Part shown: piece by piece, positions 26,554 through 35,311 of the stretch
Numbering within the stretch: position 1 is the first letter of the stretch
How the letters are laid out: each line of letters opens with the position of its first letter
Source: Blastococcus saxobsidens DD2
Lineage (GTDB): Bacteria > Actinomycetota > Actinomycetes > Mycobacteriales > Geodermatophilaceae
Assembly (NCBI RefSeq): GCF_000284015.1
Contig: NC_016943.1
Span: 3,885,541 to 3,949,540, forward strand
Direction of reading: 5' to 3'
DNA length: 64,000 nt
The notes under the pieces: generated by a model
Told to the model about the DNA's origin: nothing
The model's database searches: none
The model's input: the letters and a program-made list of their open reading frames with translations, nothing else
Made by a program: the position numbers and the translations under genes

Positions 26554-27716
26554 GTAGGCTGTCGCTTCTAATTGTTCGGGGTACAGGTGTCGTAGTTTCA
26601 CCCGGGCGTCGGCGGTGGTGAAGTGCCAGTTCACTTGGCGTTGGTCGGCGTTGGTGGCCTGCTGCCAGGCGGCGAGTTCGGTATTGAGCACGCCGAGGTC
26701 GTCGATGCGCCGGTCCAGGCATTGACCGGTCAGCGCGGACAGTTCGATCTCGGCGATGTTCAACCAGGAGCCGTGCTTGGGGGTGTAGTGGATCTCCAGG
26801 CGTTGCGCCAGGCCGAACGCCTTCTCGGGTGGGAACGCCTCGTACAGCGACCCGATGGTGTGGGTGTTGAGGTTGTCCATCACCAGCACCACCTTCTCCG
26901 CGTCGGGATAGTCGCAGGTGAGCAGCCGGTCGACCTGGTGGGCCCAGTCGAGCTTGGTGCGCCGTGGATGGGCATCGACGTGGCGCCAGCCACGCAGCGG
27001 CTCGACCCAGACGAAGATCGAGCAGGTGCCGTGGCGGACGTACTCGCTGTCTTCCTTGCGGTCGTGGCCCGGCGTGGCCGGGATCGGCTCGCGGGCGTGG
27101 CCGAGCAGTTGGTAGGGCTTCTCGTCCATGCACACCACCGGACGCGCCGAGTCGTGGGGGCGGGCATAGACGGCCAACACGTCTTCCATTCGGGCGCTGA
27201 ACTCGCCGTTGGCGTGTGGCGGGATGGTCCAGCACTTCTTCAGATGAGGACGCAGTTTCGTTTTTTTAAGACCCGGCCGATGGTCGAGTGATCCAGATCG
27301 GGGATGTCGTCGACCAACGCGACGTGTTTCTCCAGCAGGCGCAACGACCAGCGGTCATACCCTTCCGGTGGCGCCGAGCAGGCCATCTTGACCAGCCGGG
27401 CCTCTACCTCCCCGGTCACGATCGGGGCGACCGGCGGCGAGGCGCGCTTCTTGCGGGTGATCGTCGCCTCGACGTCACCGCCGGTTTCGACGAACCGCTT
27501 CGCGACCGCGGCGACCGTCGTGGTCGACACCCCGACCCGCGCACCGATCACCGCCCGTTCAGCGATCGGGCCGGCGTTCTCGTCCATCTCCAACAGCACC
27601 CGGGCACGCGTGATCATCCTCGCCGGATGCTCGCCCGTGGTCACGATCTTGAGCAACGCCGCACGGTCGGTCGAAGACAAGCAAGCCGTGAAGACCTTCG
27701 ATTTGGGCATGGCCAT
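26551..27716 (-). CDS. IS630-type transposase, made by -1 frameshift
   Basis: DDE transposase of the IS630/Tc1 superfamily. Frame A (27716 to TGA 27240, 158 codons) has the helix-turn-helix region ([32 protein letters not shown]). Frame B runs to TAG 26551-26553 and carries the catalytic triad: [10 protein letters not shown] (Asp), [12 protein letters not shown] (Asp) and [15 protein letters not shown] (Glu). The frames meet at seven A's (minus strand, 27261-27267), where slipping back one base turns the line LKKRNC into [14 protein letters not shown], the normal IS630 sequence. The joined product would be 388 residues. The stop codon TAG uses TA of the target site and one host G, so it depends on where the element lands. 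Confidence 0.9.
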
Positions 27717-27789
27717 CGTCCTGTCAGCAGGGGGAAGCTGCTGACACGAGATTGTCCCACCTGCCGGATTTAGCGGCGACGCGCTACTA
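26552..27789 (-). mobile_element. IS630-family insertion sequence
   Basis: An element of about 1.24 kb with TA at both ends (26552-26553 and 27788-27789), the target duplication of the IS630/Tc1 group. The ends match as imperfect inverted repeats reading inward: TAGTAG, then GTCGC after a 3-base difference, then CTAA after a 2-base difference. One frameshifted transposase fills it. It parts whiB7 from its own -35 region. Intact reading frames, catalytic residues and ends suggest it is recent and may still be active. Confidence 0.9.
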
Positions 27790-27807
27790 GGACGGCCCCG
27801 GATCCGA

Positions 27808-27823
27808 GGTCAATCGAATTGAC
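27808..27823 (-). promoter_or_regulatory. Displaced -35 box and AT-rich operator of whiB7
   Basis: Reading the minus strand without the IS gives TTGACC, 18 bases, then TAGTGT: a good sigma-70-type promoter. The -35 overlaps the palindrome GTCAAT/ATTGAC (27809-27823), an AT-rich patch in GC-rich DNA, which is where WhiB7 binds its own promoter in mycobacteria. The IS now separates this from the -10. Confidence 0.55.
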
Positions 27824-27902
27824 GACGCTTCCTCCGGCGGGGCGTTCCGCCGGTTCCGGAACCGCCTGCCGTCGCCCTCGGCGACGGCGTCGGCACGTCC
27901 GA

Positions 27903-29897
27903 TCAGCTGCTGACGGCGGCCAGCACGTCCTCGCCGTAGAGCTCGAGCTTCCGGGCGCCGATGCCGGGCAGCCCCGACAGCTCCCGGAGGCTGGCCGGGC
28001 GGCTCTCGGCGATGGCCTGCAGGGTCGCGTCGGTGAAGACGACGTAGGCCGGGACCGACGCCGACTGGGCGGCCTGGCTCCGCCAGGCCCGGAGCCGTTC
28101 GAACAGCTCGCCGGCCTCCCCCTCGAGGACGACCTTCTGCTTCTTCGCCGGCCGGCGGGCCGGCGGGGCGGTGGGACCCGAGCCCGGCGCCAGCCCGTCG
28201 AGGAACCGGCTGCGCGGCCGGGAACGGCGGCCCCCGGGATTGCGGGCCAGGGACCACGACAGGGTGAGCTGCTCGCGGGCCCGGGTGACGGCCACGTACA
28301 GCAGCCGGCGTTCCTCCTCCACCGCCTCCGGACGGCTCAGCGACTGCGCGATGGGAAGCACGCCGTCGACCAGGCCGACGACGAAGACGACGTCCCACTC
28401 CAGGCCCTTGGCCGCGTGCATCGAGGCGAGCGTGACGCCCTGGACGGTGGGCGCGTGCTGGGCGTCGGCCCGCTCGGCCAGGTGGGTGACGAAGCCGGCC
28501 AGGTCGAGCGACGGGTTCTCGGCCACGAGGTCGACGGCGAGGTCGACGAGTGCGGCCAGCGACTGCCAGCGGTCGCGCGCCGCTCCTCCGGGCGGCGGCC
28601 GGTGCTCGACCCAACCGGTCGAGGCGAGCACGTCGCGGACGGCGGGCACGAGCATGCCGGGCTCGTTGCCGCCGGCCGCCGCGCCGCGCAGCAGCAGGAC
28701 GGCCTCGCGGACCTCGGGGCGCTCGAAGAACCGCTCGCCGCCCTTGAGGACGTAGGGCACCCCGACGTCGGTCAGCGCCGACTCGTACACCTGCGACTGC
28801 GCGTTGATGCGGAAGAGGACCGCTATCTCGGCGGCGGGGGTGCCGTCGTCGATCAGCGCCTTGCACCGCGCCGCGACCGCCGCGGCCTCGGCCGGCTCGT
28901 CGGGGTGCTCCACGAACGTCGGCTCCGGGCCTCCCGCCCGCTGGCCGAGCAGGCGCAGCCCCGGGAGCCCCTTGCGCTTGGGCGCCTGACCGATCAGCCG
29001 GTTCGCCAGGCCGACCACCTGTGGCGTGGAGCGGTAGTCGCGTTCCAGCTTGACCACGGCGGCGTCGGTATAGCGGTCGGCGAACCCGAGCAGGTAGTCG
29101 GGGTCGGCCCCGGTGAACGAGTAGATCGTCTGGTTCGGGTCACCCACGACGCAGACCTCGGCCCGGCCGCCGAGCCAGGCATCGAGCAGCCGCTGCTGCA
29201 ACGGGTTGACGTCCTGGTACTCGTCGACGACGAAGTACCGGTACTGCGCGCGCACCTGCCGCGCGACGTCGGGGTGCCCCTCGAGCGCGTAGGCGGTGAC
29301 CAGCAGCAGGTCCTCGAAGTCCAGTGCCCCGTCGCGCTGCTTGGCCGACTCGTAGCTCTCGTACACCGCCGCGACCGCGGCCGGCTCGAAGGGCGCCTCC
29401 CGCCCGGCCGCCTTGGCCCGGGCCGGGTAGTCCTCGGGCGTGGCCAGCGTCGTCTTCGCCCACTCGATCTCGCCGGCGAGGTCCCGCAGGCTGGTGCGGT
29501 CGGTGGTGAGCCGGTTGCGGGCCGCCGCGGAGGCGACCACGCGCAGCTTGTTCTCGATCAGCCCGGGCATCGGCCCACCGAGCACGCGCGGCGCGAAGTA
29601 CCGCAGCTGGCGCATGGCCGCGGCGTGGAAGGTGCGCGCCTGCACCCCGCCGACGTCGAGAGCGGCCAGCCGGGCACGCAGCTCTCCTGCGGCACGCGCC
29701 GTGAACGTCACCGCGAGCACCTGCTCGGGCACGTAGGCCCCGGTGTGCACGCCGTAGGCGATGCGGTGCGTGATCGTGCGGGTCTTGCCGGTGCCGGCAC
29801 CGGCGAGGATGCAGACCGGGCCCGACACCGCCTGCGCCGCCGCGCGCTGCTCGTCGTCGAGGCCGGCCAGGACGGCCTCCGCGTCCGCATGCACCAT
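27903..29897 (-). CDS. uvrD2: ATP-dependent DNA helicase UvrD2
   Basis: Superfamily 1A 3'-5' helicase. The 664 residues show Walker A LAGAGTGKTRT (near 32), DEYQDVNPLQ (motif II, near 225), GDPNQTIYSFTGAD (motif III) and VTLASMHAAKGLEW (motif V) with VAVTRAREQL (motif VI). An HRDC-type domain ends the protein (LRELSGLPGIGARKLELYGEDVL). The mycobacterial UvrD2 has this C-terminal HRDC plus a four-Cys patch; no Cys tetrad is visible here. ATG 29897 has GGGGAGG 10 bases upstream. It is divergent from mycoredoxin, exactly as in the whiB7-uvrD2-mrx1 region of mycobacteria. Confidence 0.93.
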   Translation of the reverse strand: MVHADAEAVLAGLDDEQRAAAQAVSGPVCILAGAGTGKTRTITHRIAYGVHTGAYVPEQVLAVTFTARAAGELRARLAALDVGGVQARTFHAAAMRQLRYFAPRVLGGPMPGLIENKLRVVASAAARNRLTTDRTSLRDLAGEIEWAKTTLATPEDYPARAKAAGREAPFEPAAVAAVYESYESAKQRDGALDFEDLLLVTAYALEGHPDVARQVRAQYRYFVVDEYQDVNPLQQRLLDAWLGGRAEVCVVGDPNQTIYSFTGADPDYLLGFADRYTDAAVVKLERDYRSTPQVVGLANRLIGQAPKRKGLPGLRLLGQRAGGPEPTFVEHPDEPAEAAAVAARCKALIDDGTPAAEIAVLFRINAQSQVYESALTDVGVPYVLKGGERFFERPEVREAVLLLRGAAAGGNEPGMLVPAVRDVLASTGWVEHRPPPGGAARDRWQSLAALVDLAVDLVAENPSLDLAGFVTHLAERADAQHAPTVQGVTLASMHAAKGLEWDVVFVVGLVDGVLPIAQSLSRPEAVEEERRLLYVAVTRAREQLTLSWSLARNPGGRRSRPRSRFLDGLAPGSGPTAPPARRPAKKQKVVLEGEAGELFERLRAWRSQAAQSASVPAYVVFTDATLQAIAESRPASLRELSGLPGIGARKLELYGEDVLAAVSS

Positions 29898-30081
29898 CTC
29901 GGCCGTGCCTCCCCGTCCCTCGCCCTGTCCACCGGACCTGCCCGGCCCGGGACGATCCTCCCAGCCGGCGCGGACCGCCGGCGGGAAGCATCCCCAGGGA
30001 CGACACGTTGGGATGCACGCACCCACGCCACCCCGCCCCGGGGCTGGACCCGTCAGGCACGAACAGGGAGACTCCCCCGCG

Positions 30082-30348
30082 ATGACCACGACCCCCGGCG
30101 CTGCCGTCACGATGTACACCACCACGTGGTGCGGTTACTGCGTGCGGCTGAAGAAGCTCATGCAGCGCGAGGGCATCGATTTCGCGGAGGTCGACATCGA
30201 GGCCGACCCGCAGGCAGCTGACATCGTCGTGGCGGCCAACGGGGGCAACCGCACCGTGCCCACGCTGGTGTTCGCCGACGGCAGCGCGCTGACCAACCCG
30301 AGCATCGACGCGGTCAGGTCCCAGCTCGCCCGGCTCCCGGAGGCGTGA
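30082..30348 (+). CDS. mrx1: Mycoredoxin (Mrx1-like)
   Basis: Glutaredoxin-fold protein of 88 residues that reduces mycothiol-protein mixed disulfides. The active site is TTWCGYCVRLKKLM (CGYC), preceded by YTT as in mycobacterial Mrx1; NRTVPTLVFADGS holds the cis-Pro loop. ATG 30082 has GGGAG 10 bases upstream. The following ANTAR-like gene starts inside its stop (GTGA), so the two form an operon. Function is known from mycobacterial and corynebacterial orthologues. Confidence 0.92.
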   Translation: MTTTPGAAVTMYTTTWCGYCVRLKKLMQREGIDFAEVDIEADPQAADIVVAANGGNRTVPTLVFADGSALTNPSIDAVRSQLARLPEA

Positions 30349-30989
30349 GGCACGTGGTCCCCGGTCCCCGGCCGCCCGAGGAGTCCGACGAGTGGGCGTT
30401 CCCGCACGCCGCTCGTCGTCCCCGGGGCTCCGGGTGCCCCCTCACCGACGGGCCGCCGGTCGCCGTCACCCGCACCGGGCGGGGCTGGGTCGTCGTCCCG
30501 CGGTCGGGCGGCGTCTTCCCGGGTGAGCGCGTCGACGGTCTCGTCGAGGGCATGACGCTGGCCGACCTGGTGGCCGAGGAACTGGGCGCGCTGCCCGAGC
30601 CCGACCGCACCGCCCGGCGCGCGGCACGTGGCCCGGTGACCGCCCCCACCGAGGGCGACCCGGTCGAGGCGCGGATCGCCGCACTGCAACGCACCGTCGC
30701 GCAACTCGAGCACGCCCTCGCCGCCCGGGTGTCCACCGAGCGGGCGATCGGCGTGCTCGCCGAGCGGCACGGCTCAAGCCCGCGGGCGGCGTTCGAGACG
30801 CTGCGCCGGGAGGCACGCACCCAGGGCCGGCCCGTCGTCGAGCTCGCCCGCGAGGTGCTCGACGGTCTGGCCTCCGACGCCGCCGCGCCGGGGTCCGCCG
30901 AGGACTCGGCGCCCCTCGTCGGGACGTCCGCGGCACCCATGGTGCGGGTGGCCACCGGCGCCGTCGCCGCCGCGGACGGCCGGTCCTGA
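30345..30989 (+). CDS. ANTAR-like domain protein
   Basis: A 214-residue protein whose C-terminal third (STERAIGVLAERHGSSPRAAFETLRREAR and on through AREVLDG) matches the three-helix ANTAR RNA-binding fold, which prevents transcription termination in other bacteria. A short coiled stretch (EARIAALQRTVAQLEHAL) precedes it. The N-terminal half (to about 100) is not recognised and has no GAF or receiver domain. GTG 30345 overlaps the mycoredoxin stop; GTG 30354 is possible. A role in RNA-level control near whiB7 is a guess from domain only. Confidence 0.72.
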   Translation: MRHVVPGPRPPEESDEWAFPHAARRPRGSGCPLTDGPPVAVTRTGRGWVVVPRSGGVFPGERVDGLVEGMTLADLVAEELGALPEPDRTARRAARGPVTAPTEGDPVEARIAALQRTVAQLEHALAARVSTERAIGVLAERHGSSPRAAFETLRREARTQGRPVVELAREVLDGLASDAAAPGSAEDSAPLVGTSAAPMVRVATGAVAAADGRS

Positions 30990-31084
30990 CCCGTCCGGAG
31001 CCGCTGTCGCCCGAGGCCCTCGCCGCCCGTCTCGCCGTCCTGCTGGCGGAGACCCCCGCCGAAGCGGGAGCGGTCGCGCTGCGC

Positions 31085-31639
31085 GTGGCCGTCGACGGTC
31101 CGGAGTTCGCCGACCCGGAGGTGCTCGCCGCGGCGATCGCCGATCGACTTCCCGCACTGGGGCGGGCTGCCGTCGTGGTTCCCGCCACCGGGTTCTACCG
31201 GCCGGCGTCGTTGCGGCTCGAGCACGGCCGCACCGACCCCGACGCCCGGTACACCGACTGGCTCGACGTGGGCGCCCTCGACCGGGAGGTGCTCGCGCCG
31301 ACCGGGCCCGGTGGTTCCGGGGAGTACCTGCCGGTGCTGTGGGACCTCACCCGTGACCGGGCCGCCCGTGTCCCGCGGGTGCCGCTGCCGGCCGGGGCCG
31401 TGCTGCTGATGCCCGGGGCACTGCTGCAAGGCGTCGGCCTGGCGTTCGACGTCGTGGTGCACCTGCGGCTGTCACCGGCCGCGCGCCGCCGGCGCGCCCC
31501 GGTCGAGCAGGCCTGGGCCCTGCCTGCCTACGACCGCTACGACGCCGAGGTCGACCCGATGGCACTGGCCGACGCCGTCGTCCTGGCCGACCACCCGGAC
31601 CGGCCGGCGCTGGTCCTGGGCGGCCGCTTCCCCCCGTGA
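31085..31639 (+). CDS. Uridine-kinase-like protein with degenerate P-loop
   Basis: The 184-residue frame resembles actinobacterial uridine kinase-like proteins: RVAVDGPEF at the start, FYRPASLRLEHGRTDPDARYTDWLD, LPVLWDLTRDRAARVP and VLLMPGALLQGVGLAFDVVVHLRLS. The nucleoside-binding region looks normal but the Walker A GxxxxGK is missing, so ATP use is doubtful. Codons upstream of 31085 in the same frame (from about 30989) also read like protein (LAARLAVLLAETPAEAG) with no ATG or GTG, so the true start may be CTG or another rare codon near 31004. It converges on nudC with 3 bases between. Confidence 0.7.
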   Translation: MAVDGPEFADPEVLAAAIADRLPALGRAAVVVPATGFYRPASLRLEHGRTDPDARYTDWLDVGALDREVLAPTGPGGSGEYLPVLWDLTRDRAARVPRVPLPAGAVLLMPGALLQGVGLAFDVVVHLRLSPAARRRRAPVEQAWALPAYDRYDAEVDPMALADAVVLADHPDRPALVLGGRFPP

Positions 31640-31642
31640 GCG

Positions 31643-32539
31643 TCAGTCCAGCTCGTCGTTCACCCAGCGGTCCAGGATGTGGCGGGCGATCGAGATCGAC
31701 GGCGGCACCGCGAGCTGCCCGTCCGGTGTCCGCAACTCCTCCCGGGTGAACCAGCGCGCCTCCTCGATCTCGGTCGGATCGATCCGGATCTCCTGATCGC
31801 CGTCGACCCGGGCCACGAAGCCGAGCATCAGCGACTGCGGGAACGGCCACGGCTGGCTGGCCACGTAGCGCACGTCGGTGACCCGCAGGCCGACCTCCTC
31901 CTCGACCTCGCGGGCGACAGCGGCCTCGGCCGACTCCCCCGGCTCCACGAAACCGGCCAGGATGGAGAAGCGCCCGGGCGGCCAGACCACCTGCCGGCCG
32001 AGCACGACGCGGTCGGCCCCGTCGTGGACCAGCATGATCACCGCGGGGTCGACGCGCGGGAAGAACTCGACCCCGGTCGTCGGGTCGCGCTGCGTCCAGC
32101 CGGCCCGTTCCACGGTGGTCGGCGCCCCGGTGAGCGGGCTGAACCGGTGCCGCTCGTGCCATTCGAGGATGCCGACGGCCTGGGCGAGCAGACCGCCGTC
32201 CAGGTCGTCCAGGTTCGCACCCAGGTCGCGCAGGCCGGCCCACCGGTCCACGCGCCGGCCGTTGACGGTGAGCGCGCGCTCGCCGCGGACCGCGGCGTAG
32301 GGCACGCCGTCGGCCTCGCCGAGGAACACCGCACCGACCGGCAGCGACGGCCGTTCGTCCCACACCAGCCGCGGGCCGGACGGGTCCTCGTGCACCGGCG
32401 CGGTACGGGCGGCGTCGACCGTGAGCACCCGGACGGGTCGCCCCCCGCAGGGGTCGGGCAGCAGGCGGGCGAGATGCGCCCGGTCGTGCACGGTCCGCGA
32501 CAGCAGCGGCCACCCGCCGGTGCCCGACCCGCCGGTCAC
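31643..32539 (-). CDS. nudC: NAD(+) diphosphatase NudC
   Basis: Nudix hydrolase that splits NADH/NAD+ and can remove NAD caps from RNA. The 298 residues hold the Nudix box GFVEPGESAEAAVAREVEEEVGL (near 194-216) and SQPWPFPQSLM, the motif specific for NADH pyrophosphatases. The zinc ribbon normally seen before the Nudix fold is altered: HRFSPLTGAPT has Ser and Thr where Cys stand in FCxxCG, and no other cysteine pair is present. So zinc is probably not bound. GTG 32539 overlaps the M16 stop (GTGA). In mycobacteria nudC has the same neighbours. Confidence 0.9.
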   Translation of the reverse strand: MTGGSGTGGWPLLSRTVHDRAHLARLLPDPCGGRPVRVLTVDAARTAPVHEDPSGPRLVWDERPSLPVGAVFLGEADGVPYAAVRGERALTVNGRRVDRWAGLRDLGANLDDLDGGLLAQAVGILEWHERHRFSPLTGAPTTVERAGWTQRDPTTGVEFFPRVDPAVIMLVHDGADRVVLGRQVVWPPGRFSILAGFVEPGESAEAAVAREVEEEVGLRVTDVRYVASQPWPFPQSLMLGFVARVDGDQEIRIDPTEIEEARWFTREELRTPDGQLAVPPSISIARHILDRWVNDELD

Positions 32540-33900
32540 GCCTGCTCGCCGCCCCCGGTGACGGTGACCGGTGCGAGGGTCCCGAGTGCGGTGGCGACCC
32601 GGCCGGCGTCGCCCACGACGACCGCGGTGAGCTGCTCCGGCGCCAGGTACCGCGCGGCCGCCGCCTGGACCTGCTCGGCCGTCACGGCGGTCAGGTCGCG
32701 CTGGTGGGTGCTCAGCCAGTCGGCCGGCAGCCCCACACCCAGCAGCGCCGACAGCGTGCTGGCCAATCCCGCGTGGGTGGAGGTGGACAGCGCCATGCTG
32801 CCGAGGACGTAGCGGCGGGCGGCGTCCAGCTCGGCCTCGGTCACCGGCGTGAGCGCCATGCGCCCCAGCTCGTAGAGCGTCTCCAGCAGGGCCGGGCCGG
32901 TGACCTCGGTGGCGACGTCGGCCTCGACGAGGAAGGACGAGCCGGCACGCTGGTGCTCGACGGCGCTGCGCGGGCTGTAGCTGTATCCCCGCCGCTCGCG
33001 GATGTTCTCCACCAGCCGGGAGGAGAAGTAGCCGCCGTAGACCATCGCCGCGAGCCGGGCCGCGGGCAGGTCCGGCTCAGTGCGGCCGGGGGCCGGGCCA
33101 CCCAGCCTGAGGTTGGACTGCACCGCGCCGGGGCGGTCGACCAGCTGGATGTCCGCCGCCCGCTGCTCGTCCACCGGCGGCGTCTCCACCGCCTTGCCGG
33201 TCGCCGTCCAGCCGCCGAGGGCCGCGGCCACCGTGTCGGTCGCGGCATGCGGATCGAGGTCCCCGACGAGCACGAGGATGCTGCCGGCCGGCACCACCCG
33301 GTCCCGGTGCAGGCGCCGCAGCGCCGGCGCGCGGACCGCGGAGACGAGGTCGGCATCGGGCAGCTGGATCGCGTACGGGTGGGCGCCGTAGCGGCGGGCG
33401 GCCAGCGCCGAGCGGGCGATGGTGCCGGGCTGCGTGCGGGCGATGGCGATCCGCTCGGCGAGCCGGTCGCGTTCGCCGTCGACCTGGCCGGCCGGGTACG
33501 TGGCGCCGGTGAGCAGCTCGGCGAGCAGTCCGAGCACGGGCCCGAGGCCGTCGGGCAGCAGCGTCGTCCCGAAGACCAGCCGGTCGGCGTCCGTGCTCAC
33601 CGACAGCTCTGCGCCGTGGCTCTGCAGCAGCTGCGCGATGCCGGTCTGGTCGTGCTGGTCCGTACCGAGCAGCACCGCGCCGGACAGGACCGCGCCGCGG
33701 GCCGCGTGCACCCCCGCGTTGCGCGCGCTGGGCGAGGCGAGCGGCACCCGCAGCCGCAGCTCGACCAGCGGCACACCCGGCCGGGGCACCACGACGACGC
33801 GCAGGCCGGTGGGCAGCGTGGTCTCCTCGACCACCGGGACCGGGTAGGGCCGGGGCTCGCCCAGCGGCGGGATCAGCGGGGATTCCTGGGTCGCGGTCAT
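32536..33900 (-). CDS. M16 family peptidase, non-catalytic partner
   Basis: A 454-residue M16 (pitrilysin/insulinase) protein. The zinc motif HxxEH is absent; its place is taken by IAQLLQSHGAELSVST. The C-terminal half keeps the family's R..Y pair in RLVENIRERRGYSYSPRS. In M16B heterodimers one subunit lacks zinc but supplies this R/Y loop, so this should pair with the upstream gene. 37 bases separate it from that gene, and its stop overlaps nudC (GTGA). Target peptides unknown; pairs like this are widespread in actinobacteria. Confidence 0.88.
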   Translation of the reverse strand: MTATQESPLIPPLGEPRPYPVPVVEETTLPTGLRVVVVPRPGVPLVELRLRVPLASPSARNAGVHAARGAVLSGAVLLGTDQHDQTGIAQLLQSHGAELSVSTDADRLVFGTTLLPDGLGPVLGLLAELLTGATYPAGQVDGERDRLAERIAIARTQPGTIARSALAARRYGAHPYAIQLPDADLVSAVRAPALRRLHRDRVVPAGSILVLVGDLDPHAATDTVAAALGGWTATGKAVETPPVDEQRAADIQLVDRPGAVQSNLRLGGPAPGRTEPDLPAARLAAMVYGGYFSSRLVENIRERRGYSYSPRSAVEHQRAGSSFLVEADVATEVTGPALLETLYELGRMALTPVTEAELDAARRYVLGSMALSTSTHAGLASTLSALLGVGLPADWLSTHQRDLTAVTAEQVQAAAARYLAPEQLTAVVVGDAGRVATALGTLAPVTVTGGGEQA

Positions 33901-33937
33901 CGACGCACCTCCAGTGGGGAACCGGCGCCTCCGGCAC

Positions 33938-35248
33938 TCATGGACGGCCTCCCGCCGGTCGCAGCTCGAGCACCGCGGCGGTACCCGGGTCGAGCCCGCG
34001 GGCGGCCGCCTGCACGGCCTCCGGCGTCACGGCGGCGAGCCGGGCGGCCAGCTCGCCGGCGAGCTCGGCACGGCCGTGGATCAGTTCGGCGGCGGCGAAG
34101 GCCAGGGTGCGGCCGAGCACCGAGTCGGCCTGCTGGAGCAGCTGGGCCTCGATGCGGGCCTGCACCCGGCGCAGCTCGGCCGGCTCGACGCCGTCCTCGG
34201 CGATGCGGCCGATCTCCTCGTGCACCGCGGCCATCACGCGGTCGGCCGGGACCGCAGCCGGGTGGTGCACCTGCGTGGTCAGCAAGGTGGCGTCCCGCAC
34301 GTCGAACGGGTCGCCGAAGAGCCCGACGTAACTGCTCTGCGCGATGGCGATCCGGTCGTCGTGGATCAGCCGGCGCTCCAGGCGTGAGGCGTCGCCCTCG
34401 CTGAGCAGCTCGGCGAGCAGCACGGTGCCCAGGTAGGTGTCGAAGTCGCCGACCGGGTCGGGCACCCGCCAGCCGATGGCCAGTGCCGGCGCCGGCGCCA
34501 GCGCGTCCTCGACCACGGCCGTGCGCACCGTGGTGGGCGAGGGCTCACCGGTGGGCGGCAGCGGCGGGACGTCGCGGCCCCCGACGGGGCCGAACCAGCG
34601 GCGGACGAGCTTGTCGGTCTCGGCGACGTCGAGGTCACCGCCGATGCACAGCACGGCGTTGCCCGGCGCGTAGTACCGGGAGAAGAAGTCGGTGGCGTCG
34701 TCGACCGTGGAGGACTCCAGGTCGACGAAGGAGCCGTAGCCGTCGTGGGTGTTGGCGAAGGTGTCGAAGGCGACCTGCGGCAGCTGCAGCCAGGGGAAGG
34801 CGCCGTAGGGCCGGTTGAGCACGTTGACCCGGATCTCCTCCTTCACCACGTCGATCTGGTTGCGGAGGTTCTCCTCGGTGATCGCCGGCGCGGCCATCCG
34901 GTCGGCCTCGAGGAACAGCGCGCGCTCGAGCGCCTCGGCGGGCAGCGCCTCGAAGTAGTTCGTGTAGTCCTGGTGCGTCGAGCCGTTGAACGTGCCGCCC
35001 GCGGCCTGCACCAGCCGGGCATGCTCCATCTTGGCGACGTTGGCCGACCCCTGGAACATCAGGTGCTCGAAGAGATGCGCGAAGCCGGTGCGCCCCTCTG
35101 GTTCGTTGCGCATCCCGACGTCGTAGTAGACGCTCACCGCCACCACCGGCACGCTCCGGTCCGGGGCGAGGACCACCCGCAGGCCGTTGTCCAGCGTGAA
35201 CCGTTCGATCGGGTGCCGCAGGGTCAGTTCGGTACCAGCTGCAGTCAC
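33938..35248 (-). CDS. M16 family zinc metallopeptidase
   Basis: Catalytic M16B subunit of 436 residues. The inverted zinc motif HLFEHLMFQGS (HxxEH, near 58) and the distal Glu in RNQIDVVKEEIRVNV (near 130) are in place. GYGSFVDLESSTVDD and the C-terminal domain up to about residue 430 fit the family. It likely forms a dimer with the next gene's product. No signal peptide is seen, so it acts in the cytosol. GTG 35248 is 7 bases after a TAGTGT -10 box, so the transcript looks leaderless. Confidence 0.92.
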   Translation of the reverse strand: MTAAGTELTLRHPIERFTLDNGLRVVLAPDRSVPVVAVSVYYDVGMRNEPEGRTGFAHLFEHLMFQGSANVAKMEHARLVQAAGGTFNGSTHQDYTNYFEALPAEALERALFLEADRMAAPAITEENLRNQIDVVKEEIRVNVLNRPYGAFPWLQLPQVAFDTFANTHDGYGSFVDLESSTVDDATDFFSRYYAPGNAVLCIGGDLDVAETDKLVRRWFGPVGGRDVPPLPPTGEPSPTTVRTAVVEDALAPAPALAIGWRVPDPVGDFDTYLGTVLLAELLSEGDASRLERRLIHDDRIAIAQSSYVGLFGDPFDVRDATLLTTQVHHPAAVPADRVMAAVHEEIGRIAEDGVEPAELRRVQARIEAQLLQQADSVLGRTLAFAAAELIHGRAELAGELAARLAAVTPEAVQAAARGLDPGTAAVLELRPAGGRP

Positions 35249-35255
35249 GCTCCCG

Positions 35256-35261
35256 ACACTA
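35256..35261 (-). promoter_or_regulatory. -10 box of the M16 pair (leaderless)
   Basis: TAGTGT on the minus strand with 7 bases to GTG 35248; drives M16-M16-nudC. Confidence 0.55.
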
Positions 35262-35311
35262 ACCGCGCGGCGGTGACGCCCGCCGTGCGGTGCACCCGTC
35301 CGAGGTGGACG

